A stretch of DNA of 64,000 nt from Thermothelomyces thermophilus ATCC 42464 (Eukaryota; Ascomycota; Sordariomycetes; Sordariales; Chaetomiaceae), in NCBI RefSeq assembly GCF_000226095.1, contig NC_016472.1, forward strand, positions 9,362,001 through 9,426,000, in the 5' to 3' direction. Every line of letters begins with the position of its first letter. Position 1 is the first letter of the stretch. Made by a program: the position numbers and the translations under genes. Below, one piece after another: positions 11,516 through 22,249 of this stretch. The notes beneath the pieces were generated by a model. The model worked only from the letters and a program-made list of their open reading frames with translations, had not been told where the DNA came from and did not search any database.

Positions 11516-12060
11516 CAATACAGTACCAAGTCTGGCAGTGGATGTAGCGTACGGAGTACAGAATACGGCACTTGGAGGTCGCGGTAGCTTCAACTGCCAG
11601 GTACGGACTACCAAATGCTCGGGTCGCCCGAACTTTGCGGATCATCACAACCAGGCTGGTGTTAGGCAGAGTTTGCACATGTTTGCAAACTCGCATTTAT
11701 CTCGTGGCATCGACTTAACTAGAACTATTAATTCTTTCTTGTCATTTTGCAACTCGAACCAGCTACGCAGTACAAGTAAGTTGAGTCTTTGGTCAAAATG
11801 AAGGGCTGCCTGGGTGCCATCAATTTTGCCAAGATCGAGCCGGGAAACCTCTTCTTGCTCTTCCCAAACACGGTTAGGCTTCCGCGCCGGCAGCTACACT
11901 ACACTACGCTTGCCGTCCCATGTTGTGGGGAGCAAAAATTGCGCTTGTGCCGGCGGGATAGCTTCCCACCCAAAAGAGAGGCTGCTTCCACAATGCCATT
12001 TCGCTCCCCAGACCCGGACCGGGACGTGGAGCCTCGGCGGAAGCTCGCGTCACCCGCGTA

Positions 12061-13360
12061 GGGCTCCATACCCCATGCGCTGACTTTAGAGAGTAGTAAT
12101 GGGATTCCCGCCCGTACCTGACAGGGCTCCTCCTCGACTACTCCTCCTCCTCCTCCTCCTGCTGAGGTGCGCCAGTTTGCGGCTCGTCGCTGCATCCTGC
12201 CCGCAGCTCGCCCATCCAGCCAGCCAATACCACGTTTCCGCCAAACGTGCTGTGGGCAGTTCCGCGCCGTCTCAGTCTTGCAGCAGCCCCGACGCAGGCG
12301 AAGTGAGTGCTTCTGGCCCGTCTGAGCAGCCACCCGGCCAATATCCACTCCCAGAGCTTGGTGCGTCCTTCCGGAACGAACGGTATTCCTTCCCCCGGCA
12401 CCTCCACCCGTTTGGCCTTGAAGAGTGAAGAATACATACACGAGGAAGGAGCTCCCATTGAGCGCGTCTCAGCAAGCACCCTAACCTAAGGCAGATCAAA
12501 TCAACAACAGCCCGTCTTCTTCTGCAGCGCTGGGTCTCCGCGACATCCACCTAGCTTCGACCGTTCATTCAAACTGCCATTTGCGATCTCCGGATCCGGT
12601 CCGTTTGAGCGCACGCGCCGAGTGGTCCCTGGTTCCAGTCCTCTTTCCCCCCGCTTAGCACCGCTCACGCCCGCCCTCTAGTTGCTTGTCCTGGCTGCAC
12701 AAGGCAAAGGCATCGCCCGGATTGTGTGTGACCTTGCGGGCGCTTTTCGGCTGCAATTCGGCCTGTTCCTCCGAGCAGTCGGCAGTAACCTCTTTAGAGT
12801 GTCTAGAGGCTGCACGCTGCCGTCTCACCATCCATCGTCCTCTCTAAGCAGGGAGCGCTCCGCAAATCCGTGCCCCTCTTCCTCCCCCCGCCAAATCCAC
12901 CAAACCAAGCAGGCGGTGGAACGAGCGAGACGTGGGTAATATATCCTCTCCCAGGTAACGGCGGGATCTCTGTCCTACGTCGCTAGCAGTTGGCGGGTGA
13001 CGGACGCAACAGTCAGAGACCACCATCGCCCTTGGCGATACCGCAGGACACCCGACGCTTTGCTGCCACCGCTCTGTGGATCCTCGGACGTGTCGCCCTT
13101 AGGCCAGGGACGCCCCGGACTTCCAGGACGTACATTCGGTCGGTTTCGTCGTACCGTCAAGGGTCTCCCGGAGCACTCAGCGCTTGCACTGCACGTCGTG
13201 CCGCTTCGTGCCTGGCTCGGCGCCTCCATTTGAGAAGCTAGCCTTTCTCTCCTGCCAGACATCACCAGCCCCCCGCCGACGCATGGAGAGCAGCTCGTAA
13301 CCACACTCTCTGCACGCCAGGCCAGCTCGTTAGAGCGGCCCACCATATCCAACGCCCCTC
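12061..13360. other. Probable promoter and long leader of the PAS gene
   Basis: No gene is supported. The stretch is pyrimidine-rich with a (TCC)n tract near 12136-12163 and several short open frames, as is common in long 5' leaders of regulatory genes in filamentous fungi. I infer that the transcript of the next gene starts somewhere here; nothing in the sequence fixes the point. Confidence 0.45.
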
Positions 13361-15493
13361 ATGGACCCCCGAGACCAGACGTTCATGACGATTCATAGTA
13401 GGTTGAACCTGGCCGAACTCCAGCAGGACGTCGGGCGCTAACGCTAGGGTCCTGTCCAGACCTCACACCCGATGCCAACATTCTCTTTGCCTCCGACTCG
13501 ATCGTCGACATCCTAGGCTACCAGCCAGATGAGGTCAGGGGGAAGTCCGCCTTCGAGTATTTCCATCCCGACGAGGTACCCTTTGCCCGTTCCATCCACA
13601 GCAGGGGCGTCCTGCTCGACAAGGCCGCCGTCCTCCATTACGCACGCATCCTTGCCAAGAATGGCCAGTGGGTGAGCTGCGAATGCTGTTTCACCGTCGT
13701 TCACAATGTGTTGGTGGCTTCTACGAGCATCTACTTCAAGGGGGAAAGGAGCGAGAGTGAGTGCTCAAGCCGTTCTTACCGCAGCAGTATTCCCCTCGTT
13801 AATATGTCCCCTCCCAGGGAGAGCGAGGGACGCGCCTCAGATCAGGCGGATATTCTCCAGCTCTCCACGAGACCCTCGGTACCACATGCTCGAGCACCTT
13901 TCGCCCAAGTTTAAAATGCCGCCCATGGAACGGGAGCCGCGAGCTGCCCTCATCCTCAACCGCTTCACGAGAAACTTGACGATCATGTACGCGACAGACG
14001 CCGTCACTCAGATTCTGGGGGTGCGACCGGATGAGCTCCTGGAGAAACCCTTCTACGAGTGCATCCAGCCAAACTGTCTTGACGAGGCAGAGAGGTGTTT
14101 AGAGAGCGCAAAGGCAAACGAGTCAATTGCTTATCTCCGCTTCTGGTACAAGGACCCAAGGGTTGACTCGAACGATTCCACGGATGGAGAGGACGAGGAC
14201 GGGGACGAGGACGAACCGGAGGACGAAGCAGATGATGGGAGCAGTCAGGCCCCGAGCGAAGTGGACGTCAAGGACCCAAGCCTAAAGGATTGTTGCATGG
14301 ATCTTGACGAAGACAATCATCGGACACGGGACTCAGACGGCGGGCGCGGGGTTGGATCAGGCACTTCTCCAAATGCTGCTAGTTCGGAGCAACAGGGCAC
14401 TCCCCGCCGCTCGCCCCAGACGTTCGAGCTGGAGGCCGTTGTCTCGTGCACATCAGACGGGCTTGTCGTGGTCTTGCGGAGAGCACGGCCCCCTATTCCC
14501 GACCCGCAACCCCCGGTTATCCCGGCCGCTTTCAACTATGAGAACGGGCTGTTTGCGGCACCGTGGGGCCACCAGCCCATCGAACCTTACATATCACCAG
14601 ATTTGCTTTACACGTTCCGCCCGCCACTCTTACCGCAGTACATGCCGTTGCGGGAATGCGTCAAAGCGGCAGGCGGGCCCCCTCTCGACCGTACGTATAT
14701 CCCCTTCCTTGGCGCGCCGCTCTGCTCGCGAGGTCTGATTTCCTAACCACCAGCCTCAGAACTAATGCGCTCGATTCGCGACGTGGCCGTCTTTGCTTGG
14801 GCGGTAGCCGGCATCAACCCGACGCTCGCGGCAAACTACGCCCAGGGGCTCCGACCCAGGATGGGCTTCGACGGCCAACCGCCAGCCGATGGCCTGCCGG
14901 CGTGGGAGGCTGATTCACTTCCGACCACATACCCCCCACCCGCGGACTTGCCAGCAGACCTTGCTAAGGAACCGTCCATGGCTGCGCCTGCGTTCGGCCG
15001 CGGCGGGCTCTATGGACCTGACCCGCCGCCCATCCCGGGCTACCGCGCCCGCCACGCCTCTCTGGACGCAAACATGTATGACAGCAGCCAACAGCAGCAC
15101 CCGGGATGGCCCGGGACATCGTCATCATCGTACTCGTACATGGGCAGCAATCATGGGTACGAAACCGCCGCAAGAGGGAGTTACGGCCATCACCACCGCC
15201 GACCGCCCCTCCGCCCTGCCTTCTCGTACGATGCGCTGTACGACCACGCGCGTCATCAACAGCAGGCGTATTCACCGGCGTCCGCACCGGACACCGCGTC
15301 GGTCAGGGGGTGTAGTAGTTTCCGGGAGAACGTCTGCGATGCTACGGCTGTCGGCGAGGCGGTGCCATCGAGCTATGGGATGGTCGGGCCGTCGTCGAGC
15401 AGTTCAGGCAGCCATAGTAGTCGTGGCGCTGGAGGACAAGGAGATTCTTCCTGGGCGGCCGGAGCTAGGGGGGGCAGGTATTTCTGGGATTGA
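13361..15493 (+). CDS. Double PAS-domain protein (white-collar-related, no GATA finger)
   Basis: Predicted sensor or regulatory protein of 648 residues with unknown ligand. Four exons: 13361-13397, 13460-13756, 13818-14690 and 14754-15493. The first PAS domain (about residues 13-105) starts NLTPDANILFASDSIVDILG and contains GYQPDEVRGKSAFEYFHPDE; the second (about 147-220) has LNRFTRNLTIMYATDAVTQI and YECIQPNCLDEAERCL. Between and after them are SSSPRDPRYHMLEHLSPKF, an acidic stretch, and LEAVVSCTSDGLVVVLRRA. The C-terminal third is Ser/Gly/Tyr/His-rich and looks disordered. I see no LOV GRNCRFLQ flavin motif and no GATA zinc finger, so it is not WC-1 or WC-2 itself. The domain order matches a conserved but, to my knowledge, poorly characterised fungal PAS family. 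The first exon encodes only twelve full residues (MDPRDQTFMTIH). Confidence 0.85.
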
Positions 15494-16010
15494 ACGGCTC
15501 ACGGCCGTCTCTCCTCCGCAAGAGGGTCATTTCTTTAATGATCCGCAAACAGAAGGTCGCCTGTACTTCTTCCTAAACCAATTGTCATCGGGGATCACAA
15601 ACTACCTGGCCTAACAATCCATGCAGTTATTTTCTGGGCCGTTATGCAAGACAGGGTAATACGGGACAGGCGGGAATGAATATGGTAAACAGAAAATTTT
15701 TTGGGCCTGGGTGGATGGGTAATTACATTTGAACACCTTATCTGCATATTATATGCAAAGTAGCATTATTAATGGCGGGAATTCGATTCATTCAGCTTTC
15801 GAAAGCAGTCGACCTGGAAAGGCATAACAACAACGCGGTTAGAGACTCCTATACCCATGATTCTTTATTCGAGTTGCGGAGCCTTGTTGGCGAACATTAC
15901 ATGGGTCGAGCAGTAAGCTGCCTTTTTGGACGCCACCCCCCAAAATATTCAAAAGAGAAAGAGGGAAAGAAAAAAAGGTGGGGTGGCACAGAGTTGTTCT
16001 GCGGGGCTAT
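15494..16010. other. Convergent spacer
   Basis: Lies between the 3' ends of the PAS gene and the REI1-like gene. AT-richer than its surroundings with short A tracts; no gene seen. Confidence 0.6.
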
Positions 16011-17196
16011 CTAACCGCCCTGATATATTGGAACCTCCTGCTTGTAGTACTTTGTATGGATCGCAGTCTTGTTTCCCACGTTGTCCAGCCGGCGCTGCTT
16101 CCTCCTCTCTGCCCGCTTCGCCTCGTCCAGCTCCTTCTTGTACGTCAGGAGGAGCGACCGCTGCTGGGACGGCGGCAGATGCACCAGGCTCGTCCGGTCG
16201 CCGGCGCGCAGTCGCCCGAACTCGGCCGCGACCGCCTGCTCTCTCCGGTCTTTCTTCGTGACGGCAAGAGCTTGGGATCCGGCGTCGGCCGGGTCGCTCG
16301 GACCGGCCGGCTGAGAAGAGCCAGGCGGCAAGGTGGACGGGCCGACGGGCGGCCTGTCTCGTTGTCTGGACCGGGGGGACGGTTCGACGTGGTGGGAGCG
16401 ATGGGCGAGGAGCTTCCCCGAGGGTAGTCTAAGGGCGTGGTCGTCGTCGGGCCGAGCACGGCCCTCTGTCGTCTGCCGTGCCAGAGAGTCCGGGTCGTAG
16501 AATCCCCGCATCTCGTCGGTCACGTTGAATCGGCAGTGGCCCGTCGAGGTCATGTGTTGCTGCACGGCCTCGACCGTCCGGCGGCGCTTCCCGCAGCAGA
16601 TGCATTCCCGGTAGCTGAAGATGAGCATGTGAAGGAACCAGATCACCGTCTGGAGATCCACCGCTAGGGAGGACTGGAGAGGGACGACGAGGCTGTGGGA
16701 CTGGTGCATGTGTGACAGGTTCTCGTCAAAGTCGTTGCTTGTGTGATTGCAGAACAGACATTGCTCGGGGATGAACCCGAAAATGTCCCTGTCGGATGAC
16801 GTGTCGCTTTCTGAATCTTCCTCGGAGCTCTCATGGTCGGTTCGAGGGGAGCTCGGTGACGCCGATTTCCGACGACGGTCCGGCCTCCTCGATGATGACG
16901 ATATTATTGATGGCTTGGGAGTGGTGTCTGGGGGAGGAATGGTAGTTCCGGGCTCTGCGACCCGACATCGAATCTTGTATACACTGGACCGAGGTCAATG
17001 TGAGATCCCAGGATTAAATTACAGGAGAGGAAAAGAGAAGAAGAATTGAAATTAATAGCCAAAGACAGACTTACTGCCAATCGCTCTTTGCGTGCTGCCG
17101 CTTTTCCTCCGGGCTACTGAATTTCAAATCACACAGTAGGCATTCACGCAACGCCCGTGATGGCGCGGGAGCAGAATCCAGGATAGAAGATTCCAT
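16011..17196 (-). CDS. REI1-like C2H2 zinc-finger protein (pre-60S factor family)
   Basis: Related to Rei1/Reh1/ZNF622, cytoplasmic factors that help late 60S ribosomal subunits mature. Two exons, 17196-17075 and 16983-16011, 364 residues; the junction gives SDWHVYKIRCRVAEP, the family's WHRYN-type segment. Fingers seen: Cys19/Cys22/His35/His41; Cys116/Cys119/His132/His137 (CLFCNHTSNDF...HMHQSH); and Cys168/Cys171/His184/His190 (CICCGKRRRTVEAVQQHM...GH), followed by CRFNVTDEMRGFYD, which is typical of the family C-terminus. The second finger of yeast Rei1, which should follow the WHRYNLKRRV segment, is missing; a Ser/Arg/Asp-rich linker takes its place. It may therefore be a divergent paralogue rather than the orthologue of Rei1. 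The C-terminus is basic. A ferroportin gene lies upstream on the same strand. Confidence 0.82.
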
Positions 17197-17843
17197 ATTA
17201 GTGACCGTATGACCGACTCTGCTTCTTCCAGGGTGGGACAGTATTAAGGAAGTCAAGTTGGATAGGGAAGGTGGATGTGGCACCAGCGTGGGGCAGGCAA
17301 GGACCTCTTGCAACTTGTTGAACGGTTCTGCAGAGTGACAAAGGGTCTAAGACTGCGAAACCAAGTGGTCATTGTTTGCACTGGTGGATGGCTCTTTGTA
17401 TTTCAACTACCTGGAGGTCTGTGGATAAAACGCCACAGACACAAGTCAGCACGAAGTCTCCGTAGAGATGATTCATAATGAATAACAATGTATGATTCAC
17501 GCTACACTTGCCGGGAATGGCGCCCTTCCTAATCGGGTAATATGGAGCCAAGCCTGAACCGCGTGCTCGCACTAGTTCACACCGGCCACAGCATAATTAG
17601 TTAGAGCCCCTCCTAGCCGCAACGTCGTCGCCTCGCGCGGCGAGTATGGTTTGGTTCGCAGTTCATTCTCTCTCTCTCGAATCTTGCTCTTCTAACCGCT
17701 CGCCAATTGGCAAAATTCTCAGCCTTGACGGCATATTCCGTCAATTACGACTTTTTGACCCGAACCTTTTGGCTTCCCCGAACGTCACCCCGTTTCAAGT
17801 ACCTTTTACAAACCTCGTTTTCGAGGTGGGGTCTTGAGATTCG
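17197..17843. other. Spacer: REI1-like promoter and ferroportin 3' region
   Basis: Tandem-gene spacer on the minus strand. No gene or RNA recognised. Confidence 0.6.
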
Positions 17844-19568
17844 TCACACATCTGCTTTAGGAGCGAGACACGACGGCGCATGGAGGAAATGCCCCCTGCG
17901 CCGGCGCAAAAAGGAGGCATAGAGCCCGCCCGCTATATAGACGGCTGCAAAGCTGATGAGAACGGGCCACTGGAACGAGCCGGGCTTTGACCAGATGATT
18001 GTCAGGGCCCATGCCAGCATGTCAAACACGTTCTGGAACGAGGTCTCGATGGTGGAGAATATCCCCCTACGATCGCCCTGGACTTCCTAGACCGAAGTTA
18101 GTTAGCACGGGAATATGAGTGACTCGGGTTGGAGAAGCGACGGAACATACATCTTGCACAATATTCTGCGCCGATAGGTCGAAACCCCAGAGACCAATAC
18201 GACTGAACGCTACAGCGACGGCGAGTCCTGCAGCGGGCATAATATCGGTCAATGGGTAGCCACGCCCGTAATGATAGAAAAGCCATGTGACACCGCCGGT
18301 AAGCCATGTCATCTGCCAGCTGATAGACCACAAACCCGTTCGGATGACGCCGATACGCTTCGTCAGGCGGGGTGCGATCCAGGTAGCGCTGAGCTCGAAC
18401 AGTGTCGAAACGCCTCGGATGATGCCAACTTGCCACAAGTTGATGTTGGAAGCAAGCAGGTAGGTCAGCATCTGGCCAGAGAAGGAGAGCACGGTGAGGT
18501 ACAGCAGAGAGAGAGAAAACGACGGGATGAATGCTGGATGGCCAAAGTAGAGGCGTAAGGAGGAAATCATCGGGATCTGCGATGCCATGCGCCGAAGCCG
18601 TTGTCGGAAAGCGGTGTATGGCGATTGCCGGCGGCTCTGCTCCTCTTGGTGAGTAGCAGCCTCTGGCGGCTGGGGGGTCGATGGCCTCGCGGAACGGCGG
18701 AGGGTTGGAACCCTGCGGAATACCTAGTATGGCTTTTTCAGCGCATTTGTCCCGAGCGACGAGGCAAACAAACTTTGGGTCGCAGAATTACCGTCTCGAT
18801 ACAGAGGTACTCTACCAGAACTGACGCGACGTTCGTGCCGAGAGTCGAATAGACAGCAGCCGGGACGGACGCCGCGGCGATCAGCGCGATGGTCAGGGGG
18901 CCAAGCAGCTTACAGAAGAGATCGATGCGGCGCATGCGAGCATTCATCATCCTCCGGGCGGGCTCGTTGCCCTCGGTGATGACGACGACCCAGTCTCTCT
19001 CGACCGAGACCAGATTCACGCCGGCAGAGATCTTCTCGACGCAGGCCAGGATCACGACGGCCGCGAAGAGCCCATCCAGCGCCGCGGTACTCAGCGGCCG
19101 CGCCAACATGACCCAGAAGAGGCCGCACGAAGCGGCGACGGCGACGCGCTGGCCGACGATGGAGCTGCGAACAATGGTCAGACGGTTGGCACGGTCGATC
19201 CACTTGCCCACGGGTACGGTGAGGGCGATTGCGGCGGCATTGCGCGTTAGGGCGTAGACGGAGATGGGTAGGAGGTTGTCCGGGAAGATGGAGGCGAGGA
19301 AGTAGACGGCGGCGGCCTCGAACAAGCGCGCGTTCCATGTCGACAGGAAGTGGGAGGTGTAAAGGCGGATGGTCAACGACTTTGAGATGTTGACGGGGCC
19401 GACTGGGATGTTATCCCCTGGCAACCCGCTAACATTCTCTACGATGCTGGTCTCATCGCGGCCGAGAACGGCGGGGGATAGGAGGTTGTCGTCGCCGGCT
19501 GACTCGGTTGGTCGAACCGATCGGTCCTTTGCCGTCAATTGAGTACCGTGTACATTGGCGTCAACCAT
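17844..19568 (-). CDS. Ferroportin-family iron exporter (SLC40)
   Basis: Polytopic membrane protein of the ferroportin family, whose known members export Fe2+ and related metals across plasma or vacuolar membranes. Three exons, 19568-18792, 18723-18151 and 18086-17844, giving 530 residues. Introns are 68 and 64 bases; ACG joins GTATTCCGC at the first junction and GAT joins GAAGTCCAG at the second. Landmarks: LYTSHFLSTWNARLFEAAAV opening the first transmembrane helix, VPVGKWIDRANRL, SVERDWVVVITEGN, FRQRLRRM in the central loop, QMLTYLLASNI, RIGVIRTGLWSISWQ, FSRIGLWGFDLSAQNIVQDEV and IETSFQNVFDMLAW. About ten to twelve transmembrane helices are likely. I chose MVDAN as the start because the stretch before it in the same frame looks like leader; an earlier ATG exists at 19670. 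Substrate and membrane cannot be read from sequence. Confidence 0.9.
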
Positions 19569-20527
19569 TTTATATACACATCTAGACGGCTTTGGTATGT
19601 ATGTATTGTCTACTGTGGTATCGCGGCGGTCGGCATACACTACGGTGAGTGTTTTAAAAAAAGGTTTCACGAATACGATTTACGATTTACTGTGGTAGCC
19701 AGCTCACGGGCGAGCAACTACTGTGTACTCATAGTAGGCTAGGCTACTTTTGGAACGCTAAGCGACCCGTCCCCCGCACGTTTCAGGCGCTCCAGAGACT
19801 TCCCCCTACTGTACTACTGTGGTTGCGAGCCAAAGTTTTTTCCCCCTAGCCAGGTACCGACCGGGGGCACCACGGAGTAACTCCCCAGCTTCCATAACCG
19901 ATATTTGCATACAACGAAACTACGCCTTCAACACATTTACAACATCATGAATCAAAGGAAGAGTAATATATATAGTGTTAAACTATAAATATATCTCTTT
20001 TTATACATTTTCTGTAACTTTTGCTGTAACTTTTGGAGTAAAATCCTGGTGTTGGTAGAGTTTTCCGCTCTTTCGTTGCTCAATGTGGCATTACTAGTGG
20101 GGACCGTTGTCAATACCCGACTTGGGGAAGAAACTTACCCATACCACCTAGTATGTACGGTCGATGAATAAGGTGAATTGGAGGGTTAGGGTTATGCACG
20201 AGGTACTGTTGCAGTCTCGCACACGAGCCTGTCAGTTGGGGAGCTTGGGCCGGCTGCCGGGGGGTCTCTTTGCAACGTCAGTGTATCCGCAGGCTCGCCC
20301 AAGTGAAGCCTGTTGAGGCCACTGTGGACCGTCGCGACGAGTTGGTCCAAGTGAAGTCCAAGTGAACTGACGAGCGACAACGGCGACAATTCATTCCTCC
20401 ACCACGCCACGAACTGTTTGATTCGCGCTACTCCGTAAACGGCGTGCGTATTCAAAAAGAAAAATAAGACAGACCGAAGTCTCAGCTTCAGATATTTTTT
20501 TTTCCATTGCCGCAGACCCCGCCCACG
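19569..20527. other. Divergent promoter region, ferroportin / YIP4-like
   Basis: Both genes point away from this spacer, so it should contain both promoters. It includes an AT-rich patch at about 19945-20045 with a repeated TGTAACTTTTG (20013 and 20025), and one TACTCCGTA motif at 20429-20437, about 90 bases from the YIP4-like start. Confidence 0.6.
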
Positions 20528-21826
20528 ATGCCCTCGTCAAATCGCCGCGACTACCATAACGTCCCGTCCGTCGACCTCGAAGACGACGACGACGACCTGA
20601 TCGATCCCGACGACGGTATGTCCCCCCCTCAGATCCTCCAAGTCGACCGCTCTGGAGAGGAAAGGAAATAAAACAATAGGAAACTAACTCCTCCTCCTTC
20701 CCTCTCGCTCTCTTCCTCTCCACGCAGCCGACATCAACACCTTCGACGATCCCCTCGCCCAACCAAACACCACAACCTCTTCCTCCTCCGTCGGCCGGGC
20801 CGGCTCCTCCGCGGCGGGATCGCGTCCCCCGCTATCCGGTAACATCGGCTCCTCCGCCTCCGGCTCCTCCTCCTCCGCCGCCGCCGCCGCCGCCAGCTCC
20901 TGGACCTCGCGCATCCCCGGCGAGGACCGCACCGCCCCGGGCCACTCGACCATCGACGAGTCGGTGTGGGCGACGCTGCGCCGCGACCTGCTCGCCGTCT
21001 GGCACAAGCTGCGCGAGGTGCTGTACCCGCGCCACCTCTTCTTCGCCTGGACCGGCGCCGCGGGCGGGGGCAACCCGCTGCGCGGCGCCTACGCGTCCCT
21101 GCGGTCCGGCGGCTTCGCGAGCGCGCGCGAGGAGCTGGCCGGGTTCGCCGGCCGCGTCCTCGACGCCGAGGCCCTGCTCGGCGGCCACCGCCACCACCAC
21201 CATCACCAGGCCGAGCTCGGCGGGCCCGCGCCGGGCCAGCTGCGCGACTGGGACCTGTGGGGACCCCTCGTCTTTTGCCTGCTCCTGAGCACCCTGCTGT
21301 GCCTGCAGAGCCGGGTGGAGCAGCGCGAGGTCGTCTTCAGCGGCGTGTTTGCCATCGTCTGGGTCGGCATGGCCGTCGTCACGGTGCAGATCAAGCTGCT
21401 TGGGGGCAACATGTGCGTCTTCTTTCTTCAATCCCCCCCACCCCCACTCTTTTTCCTTTTCCTCCCTACTACCCTTCCAACGATATCCTTTCCATTCCGT
21501 TCCGTTCCCAGGCAGACGAGACGAGATCAGTAAGGAGGCTGACATATCTCCCTCTCTCTCTCTCTCCCCGCGACAGCTCGTTCGCGCAGAGCATCTGCGT
21601 CATCGGCTACACGCTGTTCCCCCTCGTCATTGCGGCGCTGCTGTCGGCGCTGAAGCTGCACTGGATCGCGCGCATCCCCGTCTACCTGTTCCTGGTCGCC
21701 TGGTCGTTGGCTGCGGGCGTGAGCATCCTGGGAGGGAGCGGCGTGGTCAAGAACAGGGTCGGCCTGGCCGTGTATCCCCTGTTCATCTTCTATCTGGGCC
21801 TCGGGTGCCTGTGTTTCATCAGCTAA
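20528..21826 (+). CDS. YIP4: Yip1-domain Golgi membrane protein, YIPF6/Yip4 type
   Basis: Multi-spanning protein of the Yip1 family, which works with Rab GTPases in ER-Golgi and Golgi vesicle traffic. Three exons, 20528-20615, 20728-21412 and 21577-21826, giving 340 residues; junctions give DPDD-ADINTF and LLGGN-I-SFAQSICVIGYT. The N-terminal 135 residues are cytosolic and low-complexity (Asp run, Ser/Ala-rich). The Yip1 domain starts at ESVWATLRRDLLAVWHKLRE and VLYPRH, with DLWGPLVFCLLLSTLL as the first membrane helix, then VFSGVFAIVWVGMAVVTVQ, SICVIGYTLFPLVIAALLSA, VYLFLVAWSLAAGVSIL and a last helix ending LGCLCFIS at the C-terminus: about five helices. A Gly/His-rich insert (HRHHHHHQ) near residue 190 is unusual. 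YIPF6 is favoured by the DLWGP and GYTLFPL blocks; assignment within the Yip1 family is less certain than the family itself. Confidence 0.82.
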
Positions 21827-22249
21827 ATAATAAGACTGGCCGTCTGACGGTTACACGGTCCGGGTTGCCAAAAAAATAAAAAAATAAAAAAAGGGCTTGT
21901 CGCGAACTGGTGCGGATGTATTTCTAGATTCCCTTACGGTTGTAAGAATTAAATACGTACCGAGCTGTTGTTGTTGTTTTCTTGAACGGGTCTAATATAG
22001 GCTAAGTAAGCAATGTCGAGCAGTCATTTCCGTGCACCAGCATATCGTTTATCATACGTCTATCGTACACCGCCCTCGTACCTTCATTCTCTTTATGTTC
22101 ATTCTCTTTATGTTCATGATGATGATGATGATGATGATGGTAATGATAACCGAACCAAGACGCCAACCCATTTCTCCATGACCGTATACGCCATGATCGG
22201 CTACGAGGAATAACAAAAAAAATCACATTGACCCCCCCCCCCCCCCCTC
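21827..22249. other. Convergent spacer
   Basis: Lies between the 3' ends of YIP4-like and the CAX gene. Contains A-rich tracts near 21870, a (GAT)n microsatellite at about 22116-22140, and a C run at 22232-22246 just after the CAX stop codon. No gene seen. Confidence 0.65.

Larger units (their letters stand above)
8711..12060. other. Gene-poor spacer upstream of EED
   Basis: About 3.3 kb of lower-GC DNA in which I cannot support any gene. The longest open frame (9769-10206, plus) has no recognisable family and unremarkable codon use. The region holds TACGGAGTA at 9827 and 11550, TACGGATTA (reverse) at 11392, and GTAT microsatellites near 10965 and 11480. The promoter of EED must lie at its left end. 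It may include decayed sequence that I cannot identify. Confidence 0.6.
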
